NCBI GenBank assembly: GCA_040255405.1
Contig: JBDZUX010000010.1
Span: forward strand, 1 to 64,000
Direction of reading: 5' to 3'
Length of the DNA: 64,000 nt
Origin: 66-474 sp040255405
GTDB taxonomy: Bacteria; Pseudomonadota; Gammaproteobacteria; Xanthomonadales; Rhodanobacteraceae
Shown one piece after another: positions 17,642-26,237 of this stretch. The notes beneath the pieces are model-generated. The model saw nothing but the letters and a program-made list of their open reading frames with translations. It was not told where the DNA came from and ran no database searches. The position numbers and the translations under genes are program-made. How positions within the stretch are numbered: position 1 is the stretch's first letter; every line of letters begins with the position of its first letter.

Positions 17642-17902
17642 GTGTCCAGCGATCTCGACACGGATTTCCGGCAGGCCGCCGAAGACGTCAAGCGTCTTCC
17701 GGCGCGCCCCGACAACGACACCCTGCTGAAACTCTACGCACTCTACAAGCAGGCCACCGATGGCGATGTCTGCGGCCCCAAGCCCGGCTTCTTCGACTTC
17801 GTCAATACCGCGAAATACGAAGCGTGGTCGCGCCTGCGCGGCATGCGCACCGACGACGCACAGCAAAAATACATCGAATTGGTGCATCAACTGGAGGCGT
17901 GA
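17642..17902 (+). CDS. Acyl-CoA-binding protein
   Basis: An 86-residue four-helix protein starting with GTG, the standard ACBP length. It has the family wording FRQAAEDVKRLPARPDNDTLLKLYALYKQATDGDV, GKPGFFDF-type loop (CGPKPGFFDFVNTAKYEAW) and LRGMRTDDAQQKYIELV. It binds long-chain acyl-CoA esters in the cytoplasm and buffers or delivers them. It lies 7 bases after the phasin gene and is almost certainly cotranscribed with it. Confidence 0.93.
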   Translation: MSSDLDTDFRQAAEDVKRLPARPDNDTLLKLYALYKQATDGDVCGPKPGFFDFVNTAKYEAWSRLRGMRTDDAQQKYIELVHQLEA

Positions 17903-17992
17903 GGCGAACCACCCATCCAGTCGCTCCCGAACCACGACATTGCCGCACCCTGATCTTCATGTGATCGCGCAGGCTGTCAGGAGGACGTTGTC

Positions 17993-18418
17993 ATGGCTGT
18001 CATCGTTGAACGGACACGGTGGTTGCTGCATCCCCTCAACGGGGTCCTGCTGGGCGGCACGCTTGCGCTGTTCCTCGGCGCGCTGCTGAGCGACATCGCC
18101 TATTTCCGAAGCTACGAGATCCAGTGGAACAACTTCTCGTCGTGGCTGCTTGCGGGCGGCCTGATCGTCGGCGCGTGTGCGTTCGTTGCGGCCATCGTCG
18201 AGTCGTTTCGCAACCGCTGGCGTGCGTGGCCCGTGCTTGCCTATGCCTTGTTGGTGTTGGCGACGTGGATACTCGGCCTCATCGACGAACTGGTACACGC
18301 CAAGGATGCATGGGCGACCATGCCGGCCAGCCTGGTGCTGTCGGTGATCGTCGTGGTACTGACCTGCGCGGCACTGTGGATCGCCCTCGCCGGCATGCGC
18401 ACGGGAGACGTGCCATGA
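17993..18418 (+). CDS. DUF2231-type membrane protein
   Basis: A 141-residue membrane protein with four hydrophobic helices (GVLLGGTLALFLGALLSDIAYF, WLLAGGLIVGACAFVAAIV, WPVLAYALLVLATWILGLIDELVHA, LVLSVIVVVLTCAALWIAL). The HP...L...LF.GALLSD start and the H-containing loops fit the DUF2231 family, in which paired members may bind haem or act as electron carriers. The gene overlaps the next one by four bases (ATGA), so it probably works with the sorbosone-dehydrogenase-like lipoprotein, perhaps accepting electrons from it; that is inference. Confidence 0.75.
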   Translation: MAVIVERTRWLLHPLNGVLLGGTLALFLGALLSDIAYFRSYEIQWNNFSSWLLAGGLIVGACAFVAAIVESFRNRWRAWPVLAYALLVLATWILGLIDELVHAKDAWATMPASLVLSVIVVVLTCAALWIALAGMRTGDVP

Positions 18419-19788
18419 ACCGCCTCCATCTATCGGCAGTTTCCGCGCTCGCGGCGCTGCTGGCCGGTTGCAGCGGCGGTGGCGTAGCGCCGGAACAATA
18501 TGGCGCCAACCCGCAACTTCCGTCCCAGCAACGCGGCCTGCTGCCCGACATGACGATCGCCAAGCCCGCCGCGTGGGGCGACCAGCTGCCGACGGTGCCG
18601 CAAGGCTACACGATCAAGGCGATCGCGACCGACCTTCGCATCCCGCGGCAGACCCTGGTGCTGCCCAATGGCGACATCCTGGTGGCCGAAGGACGCGGCG
18701 GGAACGCGCCGCAGTTGAAACCGAAGGACATCGTTGCGGGCTACATCAAGGCCAAGGGCACCAGTTCGGTCAAGGGCGGCAATCGCTTGACCCTGTTGCG
18801 CGACGCCGACGGCGACGGCACCTATGAATCGAAAACCGTGTTCGCCGATGGCCTCAACGCGCCGTACGGACTCGCGCTGGTCGGCGACACGCTCTTCGTA
18901 GCCGATCAGGATGCGCTGGTGAAGTTCCGCTACACCGCCGGCCAGACGCATGCGCAAGGCGCGCCGGTCAAGGTCACCGCGCTGCCGTCGCGGATCAACC
19001 ACCACTGGACCAAGGCGCTCGCCGCCGGCGCGGACGGGCGCTATCTGTACGTCGGCATCGGTTCGAACAGCAATATCACCGAGCGCGGACTCGACGTCGA
19101 ACTCGATCGCGCGCGGATCTGGCAGGTCGATGCGCAAACGGGAATGCATCGCGCCTACGCCACGGGCGTTCGCAATCCCACCGCGCTCGCGATCCAACCC
19201 GGCACGGGGACGCTGTGGGCGGTGGTGAACGAGCGCGACGAGCTCGGCCCCGACCTGGTGCCCGACTATCTCACCTCGATACGCGAGGGCGGCTTCTATG
19301 GCTGGCCCTGGAGTTACTGGGGCCAGCACGTCGATCCGCGCGTGCGTCCGCGGAATCCGGAAAAGGTCGCTTCGGCGATCGTTCCGGATTACAGCCTCGG
19401 CTCGCATGTCGCCGCACTCGGTGTCGCGTTCTCGTCGCCCGCGATGGGCGCGAAGTTCGCGGACGGCGTGTTCGTCGGCGAGCACGGCAGTTGGAACCGT
19501 GCCAATCCGGTCGGCTACAAGGTCGTGTTCGTGCCGTTCAGCGACGGCCATCCGGTCGGCAATCCGGTCGATTTCGTGACGGGCTTTCGCGGCGACGATG
19601 GTTTGACGCGCGGTCGTCCGGTCGGCGTGACCGTCGATCCGCGCGGCGCGCTGATCGTCGCCGACGACCTGTCGAACACGATCTGGCGGGTGACGCCAAC
19701 CGCGTCGTCCGCGACAACGACTCCGACGACGCCGGCAACCACGTCCGCTGTGTCGCCTGCCGGCACGGCTGGCGCAATGCACAAGTAG
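18415..19788 (+). CDS. Sorbosone/glucose-dehydrogenase-like PQQ-type lipoprotein
   Basis: A 457-residue lipoprotein: the signal peptide ends in the lipobox LLAGCSG, so Cys is lipidated and the protein is anchored in the envelope. The body is a six-bladed propeller of the GSDH/sorbosone dehydrogenase type (GYTIKAIATDLRIPRQTLVLPNGDILVAEG, LNAPYGLALVGDTLFVADQDALVKF, HHWTKALAAGADGRYLYVGIGSNSNI, GVRNPTALAIQPGTGTLWAVVNERDELGPDLVPDY, VGEHGSWNR). Family members oxidise sugars with PQQ and Ca; the catalytic base is not certain here. A Thr/Ala/Pro-rich tail of about 30 residues ends the protein. It is coupled to the DUF2231 gene by a 4-base overlap. Confidence 0.85.
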   Translation: MNRLHLSAVSALAALLAGCSGGGVAPEQYGANPQLPSQQRGLLPDMTIAKPAAWGDQLPTVPQGYTIKAIATDLRIPRQTLVLPNGDILVAEGRGGNAPQLKPKDIVAGYIKAKGTSSVKGGNRLTLLRDADGDGTYESKTVFADGLNAPYGLALVGDTLFVADQDALVKFRYTAGQTHAQGAPVKVTALPSRINHHWTKALAAGADGRYLYVGIGSNSNITERGLDVELDRARIWQVDAQTGMHRAYATGVRNPTALAIQPGTGTLWAVVNERDELGPDLVPDYLTSIREGGFYGWPWSYWGQHVDPRVRPRNPEKVASAIVPDYSLGSHVAALGVAFSSPAMGAKFADGVFVGEHGSWNRANPVGYKVVFVPFSDGHPVGNPVDFVTGFRGDDGLTRGRPVGVTVDPRGALIVADDLSNTIWRVTPTASSATTTPTTPATTSAVSPAGTAGAMHK

Positions 19789-19801
19789 CGCCGGCTTCGG
19801 G

Positions 19802-19823
19802 CCTGCTGCCTCCCGGCAGCAGG
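19802..19823 (+). terminator. Hairpin after the sorbosone-dehydrogenase-like gene
   Basis: A perfect 9-bp inverted repeat, CCTGCTGCC and GGCAGCAGG around TCCC, 14 bases after the stop codon. There is no T-run after it, so it may slow or protect mRNA ends more than terminate on its own. Confidence 0.45.
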
Positions 19824-20191
19824 AACACACTCGCGGGAAGCGCAGTGCGCACCATGTCCAGCGTGGCGCGATGTGTTCGCACGCGCCGTCGAGTCCCTGT
19901 ATCGACAACCGATCGTGCCGTGCCAGCCGGAGAACTTTACACTCCCACGATTCGGTGCCACGCCCACTGGCGACGCGGGCTGCAAGGCAAAAAACGCGTC
20001 CTGCTTCATTGGACCAAGTCGCCGAGCTTTACATTTCCGAACCTCGCCCAAGGATCAAGCTTTGCAAAATCCGTCGCTTGCAGATTGGCATGAAACATGA
20101 TGACGCACTCATCGGGACGACACAGGCACCGCGCACGGCATCGCCCGTCAGCATGCGGATTCATGGTTCGACTCTGCTCTGGAGGCAAGGT
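19824..20191 (+). other. Non-coding region upstream of the PEP-CTERM gene
   Basis: No gene is supported in these 368 bases; the open frames lack family wording and a ribosome binding site. The region should contain the promoter of the PEP-CTERM gene. I looked for a sigma54 -24/-12 pair, common before PEP-CTERM genes, and found only mis-spaced GG/GC pairs. A good ribosome binding site GGAGG lies at 20181-20185. Confidence 0.4.
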
Positions 20192-20767
20192 ATGAACACG
20201 ATGGCAACGGCGCTCAGAAACACGCTGGGACGAGCCGCTATCGGTACCGCATTGGTGTTGTTGGCGGTCACGGCTCATGCGTTCCCGATCGCCGCACCCG
20301 GCACCGAGGGGCTGACGGTCATCGTCAACAGCACCGAACATGTGATCGCAACGTACCAAGGGAATTCAGCTGCCTACAGCAACGACTTGTTGTTGAATGG
20401 TAACTTCATCTTCAACAACCATGCCACGGCCATAGGTACGACCGCCGACTTGGGCAGCTTCGCCCCCGGCACCGAACTCGTTTTCCAGCTGTTTGTGCAC
20501 AACACCGGCTTCAGCTACTACACCGGACCTGCTTCGCGCAACCCGGACGCGCATACGCACGCGCGTGTTCAAGCCGACTGGATGCCTGACACGACGCTGG
20601 TCAGCTTCGAAGACCTCTACGGCGGCCCGTTCGAATTCAACGACCTGAGCTTTTCCTTCACCAACACGACATCCGGCCCCACGCAGGTACCGGAACCCAA
20701 CCCGCTGTGGCTCATGCTCGCGGGGGTCGGTTTCATCGGGCTGATGGCACGGTTGCGCAAAGCCTGA
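20192..20767 (+). CDS. PEP-CTERM sorting-domain protein
   Basis: A 191-residue exported protein. It has an N-terminal signal peptide (IGTALVLLAVTAHAFPIA) and a C-terminal PEP-CTERM module: the VPEP motif, a hydrophobic segment (NPLWLMLAGVGFIGLM) and a basic end (ARLRKA). Such proteins are recognised and cleaved by an exosortase and delivered to the surface or exopolysaccharide matrix. The mature part (LTVIVNSTEHVIATYQGNS, GSFAPGTELVFQLFVHNTG) is beta-rich and Asn/Thr-rich, suggestive of an extracellular adhesive or matrix role. Start 20192 is set by GGAGG six bases upstream. No exosortase is in the window. Confidence 0.85.
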   Translation: MNTMATALRNTLGRAAIGTALVLLAVTAHAFPIAAPGTEGLTVIVNSTEHVIATYQGNSAAYSNDLLLNGNFIFNNHATAIGTTADLGSFAPGTELVFQLFVHNTGFSYYTGPASRNPDAHTHARVQADWMPDTTLVSFEDLYGGPFEFNDLSFSFTNTTSGPTQVPEPNPLWLMLAGVGFIGLMARLRKA

Positions 20768-20818
20768 TTGGCTTCGTCGGCGGCGTTTGTCCCCTTCGAA
20801 GCCAGCGAGAAGATTGAC

Positions 20819-21469
20819 TTACCGGGTCCGCCGTTGCCGTGCGGCCGCAATGGCATCCGCCAGGTTGCGCTCACGTTCAGTGGGTGCGGCGGCAAGCCCC
20901 GCGCGTGCGCCTTCCCGATCCGCGGCGTTGCGATTCTGGCTGAGTTTGTAGCGGCCGATCAGGGATTCGATGCGCAGCTCGATGCCGACGATGGGGCGCA
21001 TTTCCTTGCGAACGTAATCATCGGGCGCGTCGGTGACACGCCAGCGGTGTTCGCGACCGGCTTCGTTGTGGTCGGTGAGCTGCGTCAGCAGGTTGTACAG
21101 GCGCGCTTCGTCGTCGAACGTCACGAGCTTGCCGCGCGCCTCCACGACAAGGTAATCCCAGGTCGGCACCTGGCGCGGATCTTCGCGCTTGCCCGGATAC
21201 CACGACGGCGATACGTAGGCGTGCGGTCCTTGGAACAGTACCAGTGCGTCGACGCTACCGCTCGGCACCTCCGATTGCGGGTTGTAGCGCGCGAGATGCC
21301 CCACCAAGGTGCCGTGCGGCCCGCGCGTGGCGTCCAGTTCCCACGGCAGGTAAGAGGTTGCAAACCCGCTTTCGGGATGCGTGACCATCGCTCCGAAATG
21401 CATATCGCGAATCGCGGCGTGCAGCACCTCGATACGGTCTTCGCGAAACGCGGGACTCGGGTAAGCCAT
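20819..21469 (-). CDS. PaiB-like FMN-binding protein
   Basis: A 216-residue protein of the PaiB / FMN-binding negative regulator family, which has a flavin-reductase-like split barrel. Matching wording: FREDRIEVLHAAIRDMHFGAMVTHP, ATSYLPWELDATRGPHGTLVGHLARYNPQ, ALVLFQGPHAYVSPSWYPGKRED, VPTWDYLVVEARGKL and MRPIVGIELRIESLIGRYKLSQNR. In Bacillus PaiB is linked to control of sporulation and protease genes; in Gram-negative bacteria the role is unclear, and the protein may act as an enzyme or a flavin-dependent regulator. It follows zipA on the same strand, in the position where ligA is found in relatives. Confidence 0.88.
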   Translation of the reverse strand: MAYPSPAFREDRIEVLHAAIRDMHFGAMVTHPESGFATSYLPWELDATRGPHGTLVGHLARYNPQSEVPSGSVDALVLFQGPHAYVSPSWYPGKREDPRQVPTWDYLVVEARGKLVTFDDEARLYNLLTQLTDHNEAGREHRWRVTDAPDDYVRKEMRPIVGIELRIESLIGRYKLSQNRNAADREGARAGLAAAPTERERNLADAIAAARQRRTR

Positions 21470-21506
21470 GCAATGGATCTCGTGGACGGCGGGTACGGAC
21501 GGAGGC

Positions 21507-22295
21507 TCAGCGGCGCGGCGGCGTGATCACGGGCCCTTCGTGCTGGCGATCCCACGCGCGCAATTCCTCGCGCAAACCCGCCACCCGCTGGCGGCCGAGC
21601 GCGTTGCGATCTTCGTCCAGCAACGCGCCATCCAGGAGTTCCGCAATGCGCTGCGCGGCCGGCAGCATGGCTTCCCACGCGTCCAGCGCCGGCAGCGGGC
21701 CGGGCAAGGTGATGAAGAAGGTGATGCCCGGCGTCGCCAGCTCGCCGATCCTCGTCATGTCGAAATAGCCGGGCTTCATCATGTTGGCCATGCTGAAGAC
21801 CGGCCCGGCATCGGGACGGCCATCCACGAGGCGATGGAAGATGTTCATGGCGCCGAAGCGCAGGCCGGCCTTTTCCGCGGCGACCACGACGTCGCTGCCC
21901 CGGAATTCCTCGCCGGCACGCGCCACCACGAACAGGCTGACGATGCGATCGACCGGCAGCGCGCTGGGCCGCTGCCCGGTGGTGGCATCCATCTGTGCCG
22001 AACGGGATGCGCCATGGCGGTCCGCGGCGACCGTCGCGCCGAGCCGATCCAGTTCGCGTTGCAGCGCGACATCCAGTTCGCCTTGCCGGGGCGCCGCACC
22101 GGATGCGACGTCATCGGCACCCGTGGTGTCGCCGATCACCGGATCCACGCGTTCGTCGCTTGCTTTGCGCGGCACGAGGCGGCGGCCGTGCTCGGTCTTG
22201 CGCGGCCGTCCGAAGAAATAGATCGCAACAACCACCACCACGCCAATGGCGGCGATGATGATGCGCAGGGTGGTGGCGGAAACAGCGACGTCCAT
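21507..22295 (-). CDS. zipA: Cell division protein ZipA
   Basis: A 262-residue protein that anchors FtsZ to the inner membrane at the septum. It has a single N-terminal membrane helix (LRIIIAAIGVVVVVAIYFF, residues about 10-28), a short charged linker, and a C-terminal FtsZ-binding domain (IVSLFVVARAGEEFRGSDVVVAAEKAGLRFGAMNIFHR, PVFSMANMMKPGYFDM, GITFFITLPGPLPALDAWEAMLPAAQRIAELLDG). Its place after smc on the same strand matches gammaproteobacteria of this order. The linker is shorter than in E. coli. Confidence 0.94.
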   Translation of the reverse strand: MDVAVSATTLRIIIAAIGVVVVVAIYFFGRPRKTEHGRRLVPRKASDERVDPVIGDTTGADDVASGAAPRQGELDVALQRELDRLGATVAADRHGASRSAQMDATTGQRPSALPVDRIVSLFVVARAGEEFRGSDVVVAAEKAGLRFGAMNIFHRLVDGRPDAGPVFSMANMMKPGYFDMTRIGELATPGITFFITLPGPLPALDAWEAMLPAAQRIAELLDGALLDEDRNALGRQRVAGLREELRAWDRQHEGPVITPPRR

Positions 22296-22390
22296 GGCGC
22301 AGACTTTAGCAAAAATCAGGCTGGAGCAATGGCGATGCCGGGAGTATCGCGCATTCGATCCCGGTGACCGGCGTGCCCCGCGAAAGGCGG

Positions 22391-22700
22391 GTTGGCACCC
22401 GCCCCGCGCGCCCGGTTGGCCTTCGCCAAAGGCAAGGCGGGAGCAGCGCAGCGCATCCCGCCACGCTAGAACAACAGCGGCGGGTTGGCACCCGTCCTGC
22501 GCGCCTGGTTGGCCTTCGCCAAAGGCAGGGCGAGAGCAGCGCAGCGCATCCCGCCACGCGAAAACGACAGCGACAGGTTGGCACCCGCCCTGCGCGCCCG
22601 GTTGGCCTTCGCCAAAGGCAGGGCGGGAGCAGCGCAGCGCATCCCGCCACGCGAGAACGGCACCGGCGGATTGGCACCTGCCCTACGCGGCGTTGGCCGT
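22391..22700. repeat. 93-bp direct tandem repeat, three units and a partial fourth
   Basis: The phrase GTTGGCACC recurs at 22391, 22484, 22577 and (as ATTGGCACC) near 22670, so the period is exactly 93. Each unit holds CCGGTTGGCCTTCGCCAAAG and a palindrome GGCGGGAGC...GCATCCCGCC. Units differ by a few substitutions. As 93 is divisible by three, several frames stay open through the array, but none has a start, family similarity or codon bias. The array fills the spacer between smc and zipA. A related palindrome lies at 53766-53804, so the unit derives from a dispersed REP-type element that has been amplified here. Confidence 0.9.
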
Positions 22701-22706
22701 ACTTCG

Positions 22707-25700
22707 CTAGGCCGCCACGCCCGCCAAGCGCGTCGCCTCGGCCAGATCCACCTGCACCAGCCGCGATACGCCCGGTTCGCGCATTGTCACGCCGCACAAT
22801 TGGTACGCCATCTCCATGGTCGATTTGTTGTGGGTGACGACCATGAACTGCACCTTCTCGGACATGTCCCGCACGAGTTGGCTGAAGCGGCCGACATTGC
22901 CTTCGTCGAGCGGCGCGTCCACCTCGTCCAGCAGGCAGAACGGCGCGGGATTCAAATTGAAGATCGCCATCACCAGCGCCACCGCGGTCATGGCCTTCTC
23001 GCCACCCGACAGCAGCGAGATGTGGCTGTTCCGTTTGCCCGGGGGGCGCGCCATCATGGTGACGCCCGCGTCCAGCAGGTCTTCGCCAGTCAGTTCCAGG
23101 TACGCGTGGCCGCCGCCGAACAGTTTCGGGAACAGGTCCTGGAAGCCGGCGTTGACGCGGTCGAAGGTGTCCTTGAAACGCTCGCGGGTCTCGCGGTCGA
23201 TCTTGCGGATCGCGTTTTCGAGCGTTTCCAGCGCGGTGGTCAGGTCGGTCATCTGCGCGTCGAGGTATTCCTTGCGCTGAGCGGCTTCGGCGTGCTCGGT
23301 GATCGCGGCAAGATTGACCGGTTCCAGTTTGGCGATGCGGCCGTCGAGGTCGGCGATTCTTTCCTGCCACGCTTCCGGCTGTACCTCGTCGGAAAGATTC
23401 GCGAGCAGCGGTTCGATTTCCAGCCCCGCCTCGCGGATCGCCTCGGCCAGTTGCTCGGCCCGCAGCCGGTGGCCCTGTTCTTCCAGGCGCAGCTTTTCCA
23501 GCGCATCGCGTTCGCCCGCCATGGCCTGTTCGGCTGCATGGCGCGCCTGCTCGTGCTCGCGCAACGCATTGGCGGAATCCTCCACCACGCGCCGCGCGTC
23601 CACCAGCTTCTTGTCCACGGTGAGCCGCTGTTCAAGGCACACCTGGCGTTCCTTTTCCAGCGCGGCGATCGGGTCGCCACCCTCGGCGAGGCGCCGGTCC
23701 AGTTCGGCGCGATGCCGCTCGAGTTGCTCGCGCTGCGTGTGCATGCGCGCAAGCGACTGTTCCAGCGCGGCCAGCGTGACGCGCCTGGATTCCATCGCGA
23801 TCGCGTGGCGATGCGCGATGTCGGAAGCTTCCTGCGCATCCGCGCGCGCGGCCTCGCGGCGTTCCAGCAATTGCCTGCGTTCGGACTCCAGCGCGACGCG
23901 CGCCTGCTCGTGTTCGCCCATGCTGGCGACGGCAGCCTGCATGCGCGCACGTGCTGCCTGCAGCAGTTGTTCGTTTTCGGCGAGCGCGCCTTCGATGCCC
24001 GCATGTTCGGCGTCGATGGCGGCAAGCCGCGCCTTGGCACTGTCGATGCGGCCCTGGCGGCTCTGCATCTCACCGGCCAATTCCGACAATCGACGATGCG
24101 CGTTGTACACGTCTCGCTGCGCATCGTCGCGCGCTTGTTCGGCCGCGCGACGCTGGTCGCGCACGTCGGCCTGGCGTTGCTGAAGCTCGGTGATGCGCTT
24201 GTCGACCGCCGCGAGTTCCGCAGTGGCTTCCTGCAACTCACGCTCGCGCGCCAGCACGCCGACCTGACCGCCCTCGGCGCGGCGTACGCGCGCAAAGCCC
24301 GGCCCGAGCCAGATGCCCTCGCGGGTGATGACCGTGTGCGTGGGCGCAAGCGTCCGGGCGGCTGCACGCGCCTCGTCGAGCGAAGTGGCAATACGGACTT
24401 TCGCCAGCAGCGCTCGCGCCGCGGCGGGGCCCGCCACCACGGCGGCAAGCGTATCGGACACATCCGCGTCCAGCGCCTCGCCGTTGCCGATCAAGGTAAT
24501 GTCGGTTCTCTCGATGCCGGCAAGCTCATCCGCCAGCGACGCGGGCTCGTCCACCAGCACGGCTTCCAGCATGCCGGCCAGCACGGTCTCGACAGCGCGA
24601 TCCCAGCCATCGCTCACTTTCAATCGCGCGCCAAGCCGCTCGCCATTGGCGAGGCCGACCTTCTGCAGCCACTCGCGCGCGGCGTCGCGGTCGCGCCCCA
24701 GCGCGGCGCGCTGCAAGGCTTCCAGCGACGCAATCCGGCCGCGCAGGGTCTGTTTCTGCGTATTGGCTTCGGCCAGCCAGGTTTGCGCCTGGCGCTCCTC
24801 GCCCAGCAGCCTTTCGGCTTCGGCCTTGTGATGTTCGAGATGCTGCGAGTGCGATTCGACCTGGGCTTTCAGCGCCGCGTATTCATCGGCGAGGCTGGCG
24901 GTGCCGGCCGTCAAGGCGTCGACATCGAGGTTCTGGCGCTCGTTGCGCAACGTCTCGCGGCGGCGCGACAGGTCAAGCGCCTGCTTGTCCAGATGGTCGA
25001 TGTGGGTGCGTTCGACTTCGGCTTCGCGCGAAGTGGACGCGGTCTGCCCGCTGTGCGATTCCCAGCGCTGCTGCCACGCCGCATGCGCGGCTTCGGCTTC
25101 GTTGAGCGCCTGCGCGGCCTGCGCTTCGGCTTCGCGCAGCCGACCGGTTTCCGGCTCTGCTTCCCCGATCGCGGCCTTCAGTTCATCGTGCTGCGCGGTG
25201 TCGGCTCGAAGATGATCGGCCAATTCGGTCCACGCGCGTTCGGATTCCTCGCGATCGTGGTGCAGGCGCTCCAGCATTTCACGATGGTGCTTGATCTGCT
25301 GTTCGACGCGCGCNNNNNNNNNNNNNNNNNNNNNNNNNNNNNNNNNNNNNNNNNNNNNNNNNNNNNNNNNNNNNNNNNNNNNNNNNNNNNNNNNNNNNNN
25401 NNNNNNNNNNNNNTTGACGCGATCGAGGTTCTCGCGCGTGGCCCTGATGCGGCTTTCGGTCTCCTTGCGGCGTTCCTTGTAACGCGACACGCCGGCGGCT
25501 TCTTCCAGGTGGATGCGCAACTGCTCGGGCCGCGATTCCACGATGTCCGAAATCACGCCCTGCTCGATGATGGAATAACTGCGCGCGCCGAGGCCGGTGC
25601 CGAGGAACAGATCGGTGATGTCGCGGCGGCGACAGCGCACGCCATTCAAGTAGTAATCGGATTGCGAGTCGCGGCTGACGCTGCGCTTCACCGAAATTTC

Positions 25701-25997
25701 GTTGAAGCCCGCGTATTCACCGCCCAGCGTGCCGTCGGAGTTGTCGAAAACCAGTTCGACCGTGGCCTGCCCGACCGGCTTGCGTCCGGAGGAACCGGAA
25801 AAGATCACGTCGGTGATCGCTTCGCCGCGCAGCCGGCTGGCCGCGCTTTCGCCCATCACCCAGCGGATCGCGTCGATGATGTTGGACTTGCCGCAGCCGT
25901 TGGGACCGCAGATACCGGTAAGGTTGGTGGGAAGGTGGAGGATGGTCGGGTCGACGAATGACTTGAATCCGGCCAGCTTGATCGTGGAAAGGCGCAT
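22707..25997 (-). CDS. smc: Chromosome segregation protein SMC (with a sequencing gap)
   Basis: The ATPase of the Smc-ScpAB condensin. The N-terminal head begins MRLSTIKLAGFKSFVDPTIL and has Walker A GPNGCGKSN; the R-loop region VMGESAASRLRG follows. A long coiled coil leads to the hinge (about LQKVGLANGERLGARLKV to LARERELQEA) and a second coiled coil. The C-terminal head has the signature LLSGGEKAMTAVALVMAI and Walker B FCLLDEVDAPLDEGN. A run of 100 N at 25314-25413 removes part of the first coiled coil; 1,062 residues are readable and family members are about 1,167, so about 105 residues are missing. zipA follows after the 93-bp repeat array. Confidence 0.97.
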   Translation of the reverse strand: MRLSTIKLAGFKSFVDPTILHLPTNLTGICGPNGCGKSNIIDAIRWVMGESAASRLRGEAITDVIFSGSSGRKPVGQATVELVFDNSDGTLGGEYAGFNEISVKRSVSRDSQSDYYLNGVRCRRRDITDLFLGTGLGARSYSIIEQGVISDIVESRPEQLRIHLEEAAGVSRYKERRKETESRIRATRENLDRVXXXXXXXXXXXXXXXXXXXXXXXXXXXXXXXXXXARVEQQIKHHREMLERLHHDREESERAWTELADHLRADTAQHDELKAAIGEAEPETGRLREAEAQAAQALNEAEAAHAAWQQRWESHSGQTASTSREAEVERTHIDHLDKQALDLSRRRETLRNERQNLDVDALTAGTASLADEYAALKAQVESHSQHLEHHKAEAERLLGEERQAQTWLAEANTQKQTLRGRIASLEALQRAALGRDRDAAREWLQKVGLANGERLGARLKVSDGWDRAVETVLAGMLEAVLVDEPASLADELAGIERTDITLIGNGEALDADVSDTLAAVVAGPAAARALLAKVRIATSLDEARAAARTLAPTHTVITREGIWLGPGFARVRRAEGGQVGVLARERELQEATAELAAVDKRITELQQRQADVRDQRRAAEQARDDAQRDVYNAHRRLSELAGEMQSRQGRIDSAKARLAAIDAEHAGIEGALAENEQLLQAARARMQAAVASMGEHEQARVALESERRQLLERREAARADAQEASDIAHRHAIAMESRRVTLAALEQSLARMHTQREQLERHRAELDRRLAEGGDPIAALEKERQVCLEQRLTVDKKLVDARRVVEDSANALREHEQARHAAEQAMAGERDALEKLRLEEQGHRLRAEQLAEAIREAGLEIEPLLANLSDEVQPEAWQERIADLDGRIAKLEPVNLAAITEHAEAAQRKEYLDAQMTDLTTALETLENAIRKIDRETRERFKDTFDRVNAGFQDLFPKLFGGGHAYLELTGEDLLDAGVTMMARPPGKRNSHISLLSGGEKAMTAVALVMAIFNLNPAPFCLLDEVDAPLDEGNVGRFSQLVRDMSEKVQFMVVTHNKSTMEMAYQLCGVTMREPGVSRLVQVDLAEATRLAGVAA
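25314..25413. other. Assembly gap (100 N) inside smc
   Basis: Exactly 100 N between NLDRV and ARVEQQI in the first coiled coil of SMC. By comparison with family length about 105 residues, near 315 bases, should be here, so the N count is a placeholder. Confidence 0.95.
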
Positions 25998-26237
25998 CGG
26001 TCAGTTGTTGGAAGTCACGGCAACGATGGGGCGGCGGCACGCCGCCGGGCGAATGCGCCACTGTGCCAAGTACCACGGCATGGCGCAACGGAAAGATAAT
26101 CTTGCATTAACTTTCAATGGCTTACAGCGAACACTTCGTGTCGATCCAGTCCGTATGCAGAGACGGTGGGTTCCGAACGGCGAACCGCCACCCGGGCTTG
26201 CGCGGAATGACGAAAGAAAGATTGCACTTCCCGCCGT

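Noticed and set aside
19824..20191. Sigma54 promoter for the PEP-CTERM gene
   Set aside because: GG and GC pairs are present (for example in TGGCGACGCGGGCTGCA) but the spacing is one base off.
22391..22700. CRISPR array
   Set aside because: The units are direct repeats of 93 bases without unique spacers, and no cas genes are nearby.
22246..22710. Long open frames on both strands through the 93-bp repeats, giving proteins with 31-residue repeats
   Set aside because: The period is a multiple of three, so frames stay open by geometry. There is no start with a ribosome binding site, no family similarity, and the repeat unit is palindromic.
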